64,000 nucleotides of DNA from CADEEL01 sp050246475 (GTDB lineage: Bacteria > Pseudomonadota > Alphaproteobacteria > Caulobacterales > Aquidulcibacteraceae): positions 242,230 to 306,229 of the forward strand of contig JBFWVZ010000004.1 of assembly GCA_050246475.1 (NCBI GenBank). Direction: 5' to 3'. Below, piece after piece: positions 23,860 through 33,500 of this stretch. How positions within the stretch are numbered: the stretch's first letter is position 1; each line of letters begins with the position of its first letter. The notes beneath the pieces are model-generated. The model was not told the origin of the DNA, did not search any database, and saw nothing but the letters and a program-made list of their open reading frames with translations. Position numbers and translations under genes: made by a program.

Positions 23860-24318
23860 ATGCTGCTCGACGCCTTCCTCTCCTTTGGCCACTTCGTTTT
23901 CGTTTTCATCTTCGTCGCGGCGCTGGCCGCCGAAGCCTGGGTGCTGCGCCTCACGCAGACCCGCGAGACGCTGCGCCTGCTGCTGCGCATCGACGCGTTC
24001 TACGGCGCAAGCGCGGTGGGCGTCATCGTGCTGGGCTTCTTGCGCGTCTTCTACGGCGCCATGCCCGAGCAATATTATTGGGGCGAAATTTTCTTCTGGG
24101 GCAAGCTCGGCGCGTTCCTCGTCATCGGGCTTATCTCAGCCATCCCGACCATGCGCTACATGCGCTGGGTGCGCGCCTCGACCGCGGATGAGAATTTCCT
24201 GCCGGCCGAGAGCGAGATCAAAGGCGTCCGCCGCTTGGTGATGGTCGAGCTGCACCTCCTGCCGCTCATCCCGCTCTTCGCCGCCTTCATGGCGCGCGAC
24301 ATGCCGCCGTTCGGGTGA
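23860..24318 (+). CDS. DUF2214-family integral membrane protein
   Basis: 152 residues with four predicted membrane helices: about 2-24 (LSFGHFVFVFIFVAALAAEAW), 45-67 (GASAVGVIVLGFLRVFYGAM), 77-97 (FWGKLGAFLVIGLISAIPTM) and 128-146. The motif FFWGKLGAFLVIGLISAIPT and the final LIPLFAAFMARDMPPFG are typical of DUF2214. Function unknown. It is flanked on both sides by type 1 repeats, so its transcription is separate from dksA and flgH. Confidence 0.85.
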   Translation: MLLDAFLSFGHFVFVFIFVAALAAEAWVLRLTQTRETLRLLLRIDAFYGASAVGVIVLGFLRVFYGAMPEQYYWGEIFFWGKLGAFLVIGLISAIPTMRYMRWVRASTADENFLPAESEIKGVRRLVMVELHLLPLIPLFAAFMARDMPPFG

Positions 24319-24346
24319 CGCGCGGCACGTCGGGAAGCGCGACGCA

Positions 24347-24446
24347 CTCCTCCCCCTGAAAGGGGGAGGCCGGGAGGGGGTAAACGCAAACCTGTCGGGA
24401 CGAAGCGCTCACCCCCACCTTACCTCCCCCTTTCAGGGGGAGGGGG
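24347..24446. repeat. palindrome-ended intergenic repeat, type 1
   Basis: Left end TCCCCCTGAAAGGGGGAGG, right end CCTCCCCCTTTCAGGGGGAGG; the two ends are inverted copies of each other and each is itself a hairpin. The internal 40 bases are variable, then ACCCCCACCTTACC. Nearly the same ends occur at 26680 and 56635. Confidence 0.9.
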
Positions 24447-24466
24447 CGCAACGCGCATCGCCATCG

Positions 24467-25261
24467 CTACCAAGGCGTGATCGCGTCGAAGAAGCGCTGT
24501 CCGATGTTCGGGCGCTGCACGGCGCTGATCTGCCCGCGCCCGCCATACGAAATGCGCGCTTCCGCGATCTGATCGTGGCGGATCGTGTTGCGCGCGTTGA
24601 TGTCCTGCGGGCGGATGACGCCGGATACGGTGAGTTCGCGCAGCTCCGCGTTGACGCGCACCTGCTGGCGCCCCGCGATCACGAAATTTCCGTTCGGCAG
24701 CACATCGACGATGACGGCAGCGACCGTCAGCTCCACGCGCTCCTCGCGGTTGATGGTGCCCGCGCCGGCGTGCTGCGATTGGCTCTCCGCGTTGATGAGC
24801 GTCGAGGGATCGAACCCGCCGCCGAAGAGGCGGCCCGCGCTCGTCTCGATGCCGAAGAGATTGGTCACGCCGGCTTCGGTTGAGGCCGTGCGCGTGCGGT
24901 TCGAATTGTTGGTCACCTCGGCGCTGTCGTCGATCTCGATATTGATGGTGAGGATGTCGCCGATGCGCGCCGCGCGCTGATCGCGGAAGAATTGACGCGA
25001 GCCGTCCTGCCAGAGCGAGTTCGCCATGCGCGGCTCGGGCGTGATCGCGCCCGGCGCCGGCATCGTTTGCGCTTCACCGCCCGTCAACGGATAGGGGCTG
25101 TTGATCGGCTGCAGCTGCGGCGGCCCCGCCGCGCGGCGCGCCGCATCGATCGCGTGCCCCGCGACCGCGCGGGTGTCTTGCGCCAAATCCTCCACGCGCT
25201 CGCCCGTTGTGGCGCAGGACGCCGCGGCGATCGCAAGAGCGAGCGGGAGGAGGGGTTTCAT
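24467..25261 (-). CDS. flgH: flagellar L-ring protein FlgH (lipoprotein)
   Basis: 264 residues from the ATG at 25261. Lipobox AASC places the mature lipoprotein in the outer membrane. FlgH features: SLWQDGSRQFFRDQRAARIGDILTINIEI, then NREERVELTVAAVIVDVLPNGNFVIAG and ELRELTVSGVIRPQDI, with a C-terminal ARISYGGRGQISAVQRP. It forms the L ring around the rod. Last gene of flgF-flgG-flgA-flgH. Confidence 0.96.
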   Translation of the reverse strand: MKPLLPLALAIAAASCATTGERVEDLAQDTRAVAGHAIDAARRAAGPPQLQPINSPYPLTGGEAQTMPAPGAITPEPRMANSLWQDGSRQFFRDQRAARIGDILTINIEIDDSAEVTNNSNRTRTASTEAGVTNLFGIETSAGRLFGGGFDPSTLINAESQSQHAGAGTINREERVELTVAAVIVDVLPNGNFVIAGRQQVRVNAELRELTVSGVIRPQDINARNTIRHDQIAEARISYGGRGQISAVQRPNIGQRFFDAITPW

Positions 25262-25274
25262 GCGTGCTCCAATT

Positions 25275-25838
25275 CTAGGGCGTTTGCGCGCCCGCATTCG
25301 CGGTCGCTGTGCTGGTTCCAGTGATGAGAACGTCGAGTTCCCGGTTCGATTGCAGATTGATGGCGCGCACCGTGTCGCCAACCGCGCCGTTCGCGAGCGC
25401 GCGTGCGCGCGTCGTGAGCTGCAAGCCCGGCGCGACATAGACGAGCGTGATCATCTCGCCGCGCCTGACGGCGTAATCCTGCTGTTGCGCGTTCGTGCGC
25501 GTGACGCGCACCGCGCCGGCATTGCCGCCGACCGCGAGCCGCGTCACCGGCACGGTGTCCACGCCCGCGGCAGGGCTCCATTCGAGGCCCGAAGCGGCGG
25601 CGGCGGCGGAAAGAAAGCGCGCGGAGAATTGCTGCGTCTGCCCCGGCGGGGGCGACAGCGCGACGGCGCGCGAGCCGGCCGGCCCCGCGTTTTCGAACAC
25701 GTCGCCAAGCGTCACCGCCGGGCCCGTCACTTCGATCCGCTCGCGCAACGTCAGCGGCGGATCCGCGTACGCGGCCGCTGAAAGCGCGAAAGCCGCGGCA
25801 AGCGCGGCGAGAAAACGCGTGACTGCACTGCGCATCAT
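25275..25838 (-). CDS. flgA: flagellar P-ring assembly chaperone FlgA
   Basis: 187 residues with a signal peptide (1-25). The SAF-type C-terminal domain is clear: DYAVRRGEMITLVYVAPGLQLTTRARALANG then GDTVRAINLQSNRELDVLITG. FlgA is a periplasmic chaperone needed for FlgI polymerisation. It is short for the family because the central region is reduced. It lies between flgG and flgH with 13- and 22-base gaps. Confidence 0.9.
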   Translation of the reverse strand: MMRSAVTRFLAALAAAFALSAAAYADPPLTLRERIEVTGPAVTLGDVFENAGPAGSRAVALSPPPGQTQQFSARFLSAAAAASGLEWSPAAGVDTVPVTRLAVGGNAGAVRVTRTNAQQQDYAVRRGEMITLVYVAPGLQLTTRARALANGAVGDTVRAINLQSNRELDVLITGTSTATANAGAQTP

Positions 25839-25860
25839 TACTCAAGCCTCCCCAGTGGGG

Positions 25861-26646
25861 TCAGCGTAGCTGAGTCGCGGCCTGGAGCATTTCGTCCGAA
25901 GCCGTGATCACGCGCGCGTTCATTTCATAAGCGCGCTGCGCGATGATGAGCGCCGAGATTTCTTCAACGGCGTTGACGTTCGAGGTTTCGATGAAGCGCT
26001 GCATGAGCGTGCCCATGCCTTCTTCACCGGGGGTGGATACTGTGGGATCGCCCGATGCGGCGGTTTGAAGGAAGAGATTGTCGCCGATCGCTTCGAGGCC
26101 CGCCGGATTGATGAAGGCGGCCAGCTCAAGCTGGCCGACTTGGCTCGGCTCCGGTTCGCCCGCGCGCGTGATCTCAACGACGCCGTCGCGCGTGATGTTC
26201 ACTGCGGTCGCGTCTTGCGGGATCGTGATCGATGGCTCGATCGCGTAGCCGTCCGCCGTCACCAGCTGGCCTTCGGCGTTGAGCGCCAGATTGCCCGCGC
26301 GCGTATAGGCCGTGTCGCCTGAAGGCATCGTCACCTGGAAATAGCCGCGCCCCGAGATCGCGAGATCGTAGGGATTGCCCGTCTGCGCGATATTGCCTTG
26401 CTCCGTGATGCGCCCGATCGCATTGGCGCGCACGCCGACGCCGACTTGAATGCCCAGCGGCAGCACCGCGCCCGACGCGGAGGCCGAAGCCCCCGGCCGC
26501 GCGATGTTCTGATAGAGCATGTCCTCGAATTCGGCGCGCTGGCGCATATACGCCGTCGTGTTCATGTTCGCGATGTTGTGCGAAATGACTTCGACGTTGA
26601 GCTGCTGGGCCTGCATGCCCGTGGCCGCGATGGCGAGCGAACGCAT
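25861..26646 (-). CDS. flgG: flagellar distal rod protein FlgG
   Basis: 261 residues, the standard FlgG length. The opening MRSLAIAATGMQAQQLNVEVISHNIANMNTTAYMRQRAEFEDMLY, the DLAISGRGYFQVTMPSGDTAYTRAG strand block and the C-terminal SNVNAVEEISALIIAQRAYEMNARVITASDEMLQ are diagnostic. Forms the distal rod. Separated from flgF by a type 1 repeat. Confidence 0.97.
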   Translation of the reverse strand: MRSLAIAATGMQAQQLNVEVISHNIANMNTTAYMRQRAEFEDMLYQNIARPGASASASGAVLPLGIQVGVGVRANAIGRITEQGNIAQTGNPYDLAISGRGYFQVTMPSGDTAYTRAGNLALNAEGQLVTADGYAIEPSITIPQDATAVNITRDGVVEITRAGEPEPSQVGQLELAAFINPAGLEAIGDNLFLQTAASGDPTVSTPGEEGMGTLMQRFIETSNVNAVEEISALIIAQRAYEMNARVITASDEMLQAATQLR

Positions 26647-26679
26647 CTACGCAAACTCCTGCATATTGGGGCGCACACG

Positions 26680-26778
26680 CTCCTCCCCCTGAAAGGGGGA
26701 GGCTGGGAGGGGGTAAGCGCCAACGTCCAAAAGCGAATCGCCCACCCCCACCTTACCTCCCCCTTGCAGGGGGAGGGG
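26680..26778. repeat. palindrome-ended intergenic repeat, type 1, between flgF and flgG
   Basis: Left end TCCCCCTGAAAGGGGGAGG, right end CCTCCCCCTTGCAGGGGGAGG, with ACCCCCACCTTACC before the right end. It lies inside what is normally a continuous flgF-flgG operon and would form two hairpins in the mRNA. Confidence 0.9.
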
Positions 26779-26810
26779 TTGCGAGCGTCGCGAAAAAAAC
26801 CGAACCATCC

Positions 26811-27536
26811 TCATCGTCCCAATCTCTCAAGCGCGCGCTGGCGCGTCTGATCGGAATTGGAGACGATGCGGGCGGCGTTTTCATACGCGCGGGAAATTTC
26901 GATAAGCCGTGTAAGTTCAAGCACGGGTTGGACGTTTGAATCTTCGAGCGCGCCTTGGACGATGCGCCCTTCGAACGCGCCGGGCGTTTCTCCATTCGCG
27001 AGCCAGAGCGAATCCCCCGCGCGCGAAAGCGCGCCGGGGCGCGCGAACGTCGCCGCGCCGATGCGGCCAACCTCGTTGCCGGCGACGCTGATCGCGCCGT
27101 CATGGCCGATCTGCGGGCGATCCCCGCGCGGATCGAACTGAATGGGCGCGCCGCCGCTGTCGAGCACGGGATAGCCGTCGCTCGTGACGAGCGTGCCGTC
27201 CGCACTCATCGTGAAGGCGCCGCTGCGTGTATAGGCCGTGCCCTCAGGCCCCATCACCATGAAGAACCCTTCGCCGTCGATGGCGACGTCGAAGGGTTCG
27301 CCGGTGACCCGGATCGGGCCCTGGCGCATGTCGCGCGCGACCGTGATGTCGCGCACGAAACGGATGTTGTGCGGCTCGTCCGCGGAGGCCGCCGGTTGGC
27401 GGGAGAATTCCTCCGTGACCAGAAGCTCGGCGCGGAAGCCAGTGGTGGAGACGTTGGCGAGGTTGTTCGCCGCGATCTCCATGCGCCGCTGCAGCACGCG
27501 TTGCGCCTGCACGCCGATCAGTTGCGCGTTGTCCAT
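26811..27536 (-). CDS. flgF: flagellar proximal rod protein FlgF
   Basis: 241 residues from the ATG at 27536. FlgF-type start MDNAQLIGVQAQRVLQRRMEIAANNLANVSTTGF; then FDVAIDGEGFFMVMGPEGTAYTRSGAF, and a C-terminal SNVQPVLELTRLIEISRAYENAARIV. Proximal rod component. First gene of flgF-flgG-flgA-flgH. A near-consensus sigma-54 promoter lies so close to the ATG that the transcript would be almost leaderless. Confidence 0.96.
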   Translation of the reverse strand: MDNAQLIGVQAQRVLQRRMEIAANNLANVSTTGFRAELLVTEEFSRQPAASADEPHNIRFVRDITVARDMRQGPIRVTGEPFDVAIDGEGFFMVMGPEGTAYTRSGAFTMSADGTLVTSDGYPVLDSGGAPIQFDPRGDRPQIGHDGAISVAGNEVGRIGAATFARPGALSRAGDSLWLANGETPGAFEGRIVQGALEDSNVQPVLELTRLIEISRAYENAARIVSNSDQTRQRALERLGR

Positions 27537-27548
27537 CGCGTTAACCAA

Positions 27549-27564
27549 TGCAAGCGCCGGGCCA
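27549..27564 (-). promoter_or_regulatory. sigma-54 (-24/-12) promoter of flgF-flgG-flgA-flgH
   Basis: On the - strand TGGCCCGGCGCTTGCA matches TGGCACGNNNNTTGCA at every defined base except one. The -12 C is at 27550, so transcription should start near 27538, two bases before the flgF ATG. Confidence 0.7.
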
Positions 27565-27720
27565 CGCTGTTCACCTTGATTTTCCGGGTCCGGACTTTGC
27601 CGAATGGTAAACGCGCCCGGCGTTAACTGCCTGGCGCCCGGCACTTCCTGCCTATCGGCAAGCAATCCTTAACCAGGCGCGCGTCACCACCAGAGACCGC
27701 GCGGGGAAGGTGCGAGTCGC

Positions 27721-28401
27721 ATGGCGAAGAAGGAAAAGAAGCCCAAGAAGAAGAAGGGGCAGGAGGAGCCCGTCGCCGATGACGGCGCCGAGGCCGCTGC
27801 TGACTCCGTCGAGGGCGCCGAAGGCGAGGGCGAAGGCGAAGGCGCCGACAAGCCGAAGAAGAAGCTCGCGGGCAAGAATCTCGTTCTCTTCATCATCCTG
27901 CCCGCGATCCTCGTCCTGGGCGCGGGCGGCGGCGCGGCGTACATGCTGCTGCAAGGCGGCGGCGGCCCGCCCGAAGCGCATGCGAGCGCCGATGCGCACG
28001 GCAAGGCCAAAGGCGGCCACGGCTCGGGGCATGGATCGGAAGACGGCGAGCCCGTCGAGGGCGAGCACGGCGTCACCATCACGCACGGCGAAGGCGAGGT
28101 GATGTTCGTCTCGTTGCCGGAAATCCTCGTCAACATCACCAGCGCGGATGGGCGGCCCGCCTATCTCAAGCTCACGTTGACGCTCGAAGCGCCGGACCAA
28201 GCCACCGTCACCGCGCTCGAACCCGCGATCCCGCGCGTCACCGATCAGTTCAACGGTTTCTTGCGCGAACTGCGCACGGACGATCTTTCCGGCTCGGCCG
28301 GCGCCTATCGCTTGCGCCTTGAGCTCATGCGCCGCGTCAATCTCGTCATCGCGCCCCGGCGCGTGAACGCGGTGCTCATCGAAGAGATGCTGGTGCAGTG
28401 A
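27721..28401 (+). CDS. fliL: flagellar basal body-associated protein FliL
   Basis: 226 residues. A Lys/Glu-rich cytoplasmic N-terminus is followed by one membrane segment (about 57-80, NLVLFIILPAILVLGAGGGAAYML), a His/Gly-rich linker, and the periplasmic FliL domain with FVSLPEILVNITSADGRPAYLKLTLTLE and a C-terminal NAVLIEEMLVQ. FliL stabilises the stator around the motor. The linker with GHGSGHGSEDGEPVEGEHG is longer than usual. Stop overlaps the fliM start (GTGA). Confidence 0.95.
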   Translation: MAKKEKKPKKKKGQEEPVADDGAEAAADSVEGAEGEGEGEGADKPKKKLAGKNLVLFIILPAILVLGAGGGAAYMLLQGGGGPPEAHASADAHGKAKGGHGSGHGSEDGEPVEGEHGVTITHGEGEVMFVSLPEILVNITSADGRPAYLKLTLTLEAPDQATVTALEPAIPRVTDQFNGFLRELRTDDLSGSAGAYRLRLELMRRVNLVIAPRRVNAVLIEEMLVQ

Positions 28402-29501
28402 GCGAGCCGGCTGAAGCCCCCGCGCCCGAAGAGGAAGCGCCGCAAACGGCGCAGCCGTCCGAGGGCGAATGGGTCGCCGGCGCCGAGGAGGGCGGCGACG
28501 CAGCCGCCGAGCGCATCCTCAATCAGGACGAGATCGACTCGCTGTTGGGCTTCGGCGCGGGTGAGGAGGAGGGCGGCGCGCGCACCGGCGTGCGCGCCAT
28601 CATCGATTCCGCGCTCGTCTCCTATGAGCGTCTGCCGATGCTCGAAATCGTTTTCGACCGCCTGGTGCGGCTGATGACGACGAGCCTGCGCAATCTGACG
28701 AGCGACAATGTCGAGGTCAGCCTCGATCAGATCTCCTCCATTCGCTTCGGCGATTATCTTTCCTCGATCCCGCTGCCGGCCGTCATCGCCGTCTTCCGCG
28801 CGGAGCAGCTCGACAATTTCGGGCTCGTCACCGTCGAATCCAATTTGATCTACTCGATCGTCGATGTGCTGCTTGGCGGGCGGCGCGGCGTGCCGGCGGT
28901 GCGCATCGAGGGCCGGCCCTACACCACGATCGAGCGCGCGCTCGTCACGCGCATGATCGAAGTCGTGCTCGAAGACATGAAGAGTGCGTTCGCGCCGCTG
29001 ACGGAAGTGGATTTCGGGCTCGACCGGATCGAGACAAATCCGCGCTTCGCCGCGATCGCGCGCCCCGCCAACGCGGCCATCGTCGTCAAGCTGCGCATCG
29101 ATATGGACGATCGCGGCGGGCGGCTCGAATTGCTGCTGCCTTATGCAACGCTCGAGCCGATCCGGAAGATGCTGCTGCAGCAATTCATGGGTGAGAAGTT
29201 CGGGCGCGACAACATCTGGGAAAGCCACCTCGCGGGCGAGCTTTGGCAGACGAAGCTCGAAATCCGCGCCGTGCTCGATCAGATGACGGCGCCGCTCAAG
29301 CAGCTGCTGGAACTCAAGGTCGGCGACACGCTCATGTTCAACGCCGCGCCGGATGCGCCGGTCGAGGTGCAATGCCACGGCGCGCCGCTCACGCAAGGCC
29401 GCGTGGGGCGCATCGGCCACGCGATGGCCGTGCGCGTTGAAGAACCGATCACCCAGGCCACGCGCCGCGCCATGCTGCAAAGATTGGGAACCAAGCCATG
29501 A
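28398..29501 (+). CDS. fliM: flagellar motor switch protein FliM
   Basis: 367 residues from a GTG coupled to fliL. After an acidic 35-residue extension comes the CheY-binding motif NQDEIDSLLGF, then the central CheC-like domain (EIVFDRLVRLMTTSLRNLTS, LVTVESNLIYSIVDVLLGG) and the C-terminal SpoA domain (ELKVGDTLMFNAAPDAPVEV, HAMAVRVEEPI). Part of the C ring that sets rotation direction. The gene order fliL-fliM matches Caulobacter. Confidence 0.96.
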   Translation: MSEPAEAPAPEEEAPQTAQPSEGEWVAGAEEGGDAAAERILNQDEIDSLLGFGAGEEEGGARTGVRAIIDSALVSYERLPMLEIVFDRLVRLMTTSLRNLTSDNVEVSLDQISSIRFGDYLSSIPLPAVIAVFRAEQLDNFGLVTVESNLIYSIVDVLLGGRRGVPAVRIEGRPYTTIERALVTRMIEVVLEDMKSAFAPLTEVDFGLDRIETNPRFAAIARPANAAIVVKLRIDMDDRGGRLELLLPYATLEPIRKMLLQQFMGEKFGRDNIWESHLAGELWQTKLEIRAVLDQMTAPLKQLLELKVGDTLMFNAAPDAPVEVQCHGAPLTQGRVGRIGHAMAVRVEEPITQATRRAMLQRLGTKP

Positions 29502-29821
29502 GTCCGATGACGTTCGCGCTGGAGGGCCTCCTCGCTTTCCTCATGCTGGCGTGCCTCTTCTATTGCTGGCGCCTGGAGCGGAAGCTCTCCGCGTTGCGCA
29601 GCGGGCAGGACGGCATCCGCCAGGCCGCCGCCGAATTGGTGCAAGCGGTCGCGCAGGCCGAGAACGCCGTGCGCACGTTGCGCGCAAGCGCGCAAGAGAC
29701 GGGGCGCGATTTGCAGGCGCGCATCGACACGGCGCGCGCGCTCTCCGAACGGCTGGGCCTAGGCGCGGGGCGCGTCCGCTCGTCCGCGGATGTGCGCAAC
29801 GATCTGAGGGCGATGCGATGA
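29498..29821 (+). CDS. DUF6468-type membrane protein of the fliLM operon
   Basis: 107 residues: an N-terminal membrane segment (about 6-24, FALEGLLAFLMLACLFYCW), then a coiled coil (about 28-85, with heptad-like LERKLSALRSGQDGIRQAAAELVQAV). Small proteins of this layout sit after fliM in many alphaproteobacteria and carry the DUF6468 label. Start overlaps the fliM stop by four bases (ATGA), and its own stop overlaps the next start the same way. Probable motility accessory; exact role unknown. Confidence 0.75.
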   Translation: MSPMTFALEGLLAFLMLACLFYCWRLERKLSALRSGQDGIRQAAAELVQAVAQAENAVRTLRASAQETGRDLQARIDTARALSERLGLGAGRVRSSADVRNDLRAMR

Positions 29822-30534
29822 GCCGCAAGCAAACCTCCGGCGGCGTTCGCCTGCTGCCGACGATGATGGTGACGCTTGCCGCGTTGCTGGGCTTGAAGGC
29901 CGTCGCGGTCGCGCAGGGCGCGGGCGATCATGCGCCCGCCGCGCCCGCTCAGCCGCCTGCGCCCGCGCAGCCCGCGCAAGCCAACGCGCAGCAGTGCGAC
30001 AATCCCAGCTTCGCCGAGATGGCGGGCCTCAGCCAAAGCGAAGTGCAAGTGCTGCAAGCGCTCGGCGCGCGGCGCGAGCGGCTCGATCAGCGCGCCGCCG
30101 CCATGCAGACAGGGGGCGATCTGATGGCCGCCGCGGAGCGGCGCATCGAGCAGCGCTTGGCCGAATTGCGCCGGCTCGAAACCGAAGTCAGCGGATTGCT
30201 GGGCCAGCTCGATGAAGCGCAAGAGCAGCGCATGGCGGGCCTTGTCGATGTCTATCAGCGCATGCGCGCCAAGGACGCCGCCACCGTCTTCGATACGCTC
30301 GATGAGCCGACGCTGCTGCAAGTCGCTTCGCGCATGCGTCAGCAGAATCTCGCGGAGGTCATGGGCCGCATGCAGCCTGCGCGCGCGCGCCGCCTGACGC
30401 AGATGCTGGCCGAGCGCGCCAACCCGACCGACGCCGAGACGCTGCTCGCGCGCAATACGCCCGCGCCGCAACAAGCGCCCGCTCCGGCCGCGCCGGAGGC
30501 GCCCGCCGCGCCCGCGCCGGGCGCGGAGCATTAG
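29818..30534 (+). CDS. MotE-like flagellar protein (MgtE N-domain type)
   Basis: 238 residues. An N-terminal signal-anchor (about 12-32), a Pro/Ala/Gln-rich stretch, a coiled coil (about 75-130, RIEQRLAELRRLETEVSGLLGQL), then the MgtE-N-like module YQRMRAKDAATVFDTLDEPT and VMGRMQPARARRLTQML. This is the architecture of MotE, the periplasmic chaperone of MotC in rhizobia. A Pro/Ala-rich tail ends the protein. Fourth gene of the fliL operon by ATGA overlap. Confidence 0.8.
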   Translation: MSRKQTSGGVRLLPTMMVTLAALLGLKAVAVAQGAGDHAPAAPAQPPAPAQPAQANAQQCDNPSFAEMAGLSQSEVQVLQALGARRERLDQRAAAMQTGGDLMAAAERRIEQRLAELRRLETEVSGLLGQLDEAQEQRMAGLVDVYQRMRAKDAATVFDTLDEPTLLQVASRMRQQNLAEVMGRMQPARARRLTQMLAERANPTDAETLLARNTPAPQQAPAPAAPEAPAAPAPGAEH

Positions 30535-30574
30535 CGGGAGGTTAAAGCCGCATGGCTAGGCTCCCCGCGCGCGC

Positions 30575-33500
30575 ATGAGAAACTGGCTTCGCACCGCCGC
30601 CTGGGTGGCGCCCGCGATTGCGTTGGCCGCCGGCCCCGCATTGGCCGACGCCGTGCGCCTCGTCATCACCGAGAGCGAAGAGGGCGCGCGCATCGAGGCG
30701 CGCTGGGCCGATGGGCGCGAAGGCGCGCCGCCCGCGATGGAGGCGAGCGCGGCCGACGGCGTCTTGCGTTTGCGCTTCGCCGAGCCTGTCGAAGTCGATG
30801 TCTCCGGTCTCGCCGCCGCGGCGCCGCAGACGGTTCAGTTCGCGCAGGCCGACGACGACGGGCAGACGGTGCGCCTCGCGCTGCGGCGCGAACTCTCGCC
30901 GCAAGTCGGCGCGAACGGCGATGCGCGCGTCGTGCGCTTGAGCCAGGCGCCGGGCGAGCCGGCATCGCTGCGCCCGCCGCCGACGCCGCCGCCCGCGCAA
31001 CAACAAGCCGCGCCGCGCCCCGCCGCTCCTGCGCCCGCGCAAACGACGCAAGCGCCATCGCCGGCGCCCGCGCAAACGACGCAAGCGCCCGCCGCAGCGC
31101 AAGCGCGTTTGGATTACGGCGTCACCGAGGAATACACGCGCCTTGCGTTTCGCTTTCCCGGCGCGACGACCGTCATTCCCATGCAGACGGGCGATCGCCT
31201 CGAGCTGCGCTTCTCGCGCGCGGCCGATATCGATCTCGCGGAGTTCCGCGCCGCGCCGCCGCGTTACGTGCGCGAAGCGCGCTTGGTCTCGCGCGAGGGG
31301 CAGAACGTCCGCATTCAATTGACGCTCGATCCCGGCGTGCGCCAGCGCCATTTCGTGGACGGCAACCGCACCATCGTCGATCTCCTGCCGCCGACCGCGG
31401 AGCAATTGCGCGCGATCGAAGCGGCCGCGGCCGCAGCTGCGGCGCCGCCGCCGGAAACGCCTTACGCGCCGCCGCGCGCGCCGAGCGCGCTCAGCGTCGT
31501 GGAAGAAGCAAACGCGACGCGCATCAGTGTGACGTTCCCATCGCCCGCGCGCGCGGCAGCGTTCCGCCGCGGCGAGAACATCTGGCTGCTCTTCGAATCC
31601 GGCGGGCGCATCAACCTCACCGGCGTGCAGCGCGCCAATCCGCGCCACGCCGACATGATCCCCGTCGCCGCCGAAGGCATGATCGGCCTGCGCATTCCCG
31701 CGCCGCCGGAAATGCAGGTCTCCGCGCGCGCGGAAGGCAATGCATGGACTTTCACGCTGAGCGCGCGCGCACAGCCGGGCCAAGCGGTCGCGCCGGTCCG
31801 GCGCGATGTGGCGCTGGCCAATTTCGGGCGTCTCGTCGCGGAATTCGGCCGCGCGGGCTCGGTGCGTTGGCTTCAGGATCCAGACATCGGCGATCGCATC
31901 GCGGTGGCGTTGCTCTCGGGGCCCGCGCGCGGCGTCGGCGCGCGGCGCGCCACGCTTGAAGCCGCAATCCTGCCGAGCGCCCATGGCGGCGCCGTCGAGC
32001 CGCGCGCGGACGGCGTCACCGCCGCGTTCGAGCAAGGCTCGCTCATCGTCTCGCGCGGGCAAGGCCTCATCACCGCGGGCGCGCCCGGCGCTGAAACGCA
32101 AACCGCGCCGACGCCGGCGGAGGCCGCCGCAATCGATGAAGCCGTCGCGCCGGCGCCGACCTTCGCGGGCGTGCGCGCGCGGTTAGATCAGCTGAATCAC
32201 GCCGCCGCGCTCGAAGGCGTGGAGGAGGGCGCGCCCGCCGAAGCGCGCATGGCGCTCGCGCGCTATCTCGTGGAGAACCAATTCGCCGCCGAAGCGCTCG
32301 GCGCGCTGCGCATCGCCGCGATCAACCAGCCCGAGCTTGAGGTGAGCGCGGAATTCCGGCGCTTGCGCGCGGCCGCAAACATCATGATGGCGCGCTATGC
32401 GGAAGCGCGCACCGATCTCTCCGCCTCTTCGCTCGCGGACGATCCCGCCGCGGCGCTCTGGCGCGGCTACGCCTCCGCCCTTGAAGAGAATTGGGAGGAG
32501 GCGCGCGCCGAGCTTGAGCGCGGCGCGGGCGCGGCGGAAAACTATCCGCCGGAATGGCGTGCGCGTTTCGCGCTGGCGCGCGCGGATGCGGCGCTGCAAC
32601 TCGGCGATCTGCCGGCGGCGTCGAATTCCGCGCGCGATGCGCTCGGCGCGCAGGGCTCGCCCGGTTCGCGTCTCAGAGCCAATCTCGTGCTGGCGCGGAT
32701 CGCGGCCGCGCGCGGCGAGGACGCCGCCGCGCTCGCGCTCTTCAATCAATTGGCGCAATCGCGCGATGAAGAGGTCGCAGTGCGCGCGGGCCTTGAAGCG
32801 GTGCGTCTGCAACGCGCGCGCGGCACGATCGAAGCGCGCCAGGCTGCCGATCTCTTGGAGGCGATGCGCTATCGCTGGCGCGGCGATGCGTTGGAGATGG
32901 ATGTCGTCTCCACGCTCGGCGACGTTTATATGGAGATGCGCCGCTGGCGCGATGCGCTGGGCGTCATGCAGACGGCGGCGGACCGCGCGCCGCAATCGCC
33001 AGCGGGCCGGCGCCTGCGCGCCGATATGGTGCAAGCGTTCGAGCGCCTCTTCCTCGACGGCGAAGCCGATCAGCTGGAGCCGATCCAGGCGCTGGGGCTC
33101 TTCTATCAATTCGCGGACCTGACGCCCGTCGGCCCCAATGGCGATCGCCTCGTGCGGCTGCTGGCGGGGCGCCTCGTTCACGTCGATCTCCTGGAGCAAG
33201 CAGCGACGCTGCTGCAGCATCAGATCGACGAGCGCTTGCAGGGCCTCGCGCGCGCGCAAGTCTCGGTCGATCTCGCCGCCATCTATCTGCTCGACGGCCA
33301 ATCCGAGCGCGCGTTCCAAACGATCAATCTCACGCGCACGCCCAATCTGCCCACGGCGCTGCAGCAGGAACGCCGCATCCTGGAGGCGCGCGCGCTCATC
33401 GGCATGAACCGGCTGGATCATGCCGTCGAATTGGTGGAGCGCGATCAGAGCGCCGATGCGCAGCGCGTGCGCGCGGAGGCCGCGTGGCGCGCACGCGATT

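Noticed and set aside
23723..24446. CRISPR-like array from the recurring G/C-rich palindromes
   Set aside because: Units are dispersed, differ in their middles, are not evenly spaced within one locus, and no cas gene is nearby; they are palindrome-ended intergenic repeats.
27586..27601. GGGTCCGGACTTTGCC as a sigma-54 promoter for fliL
   Set aside because: Spacing is right, but several defined -24 bases mismatch; fliL is also an early gene in Caulobacter, so sigma-54 control is not expected.
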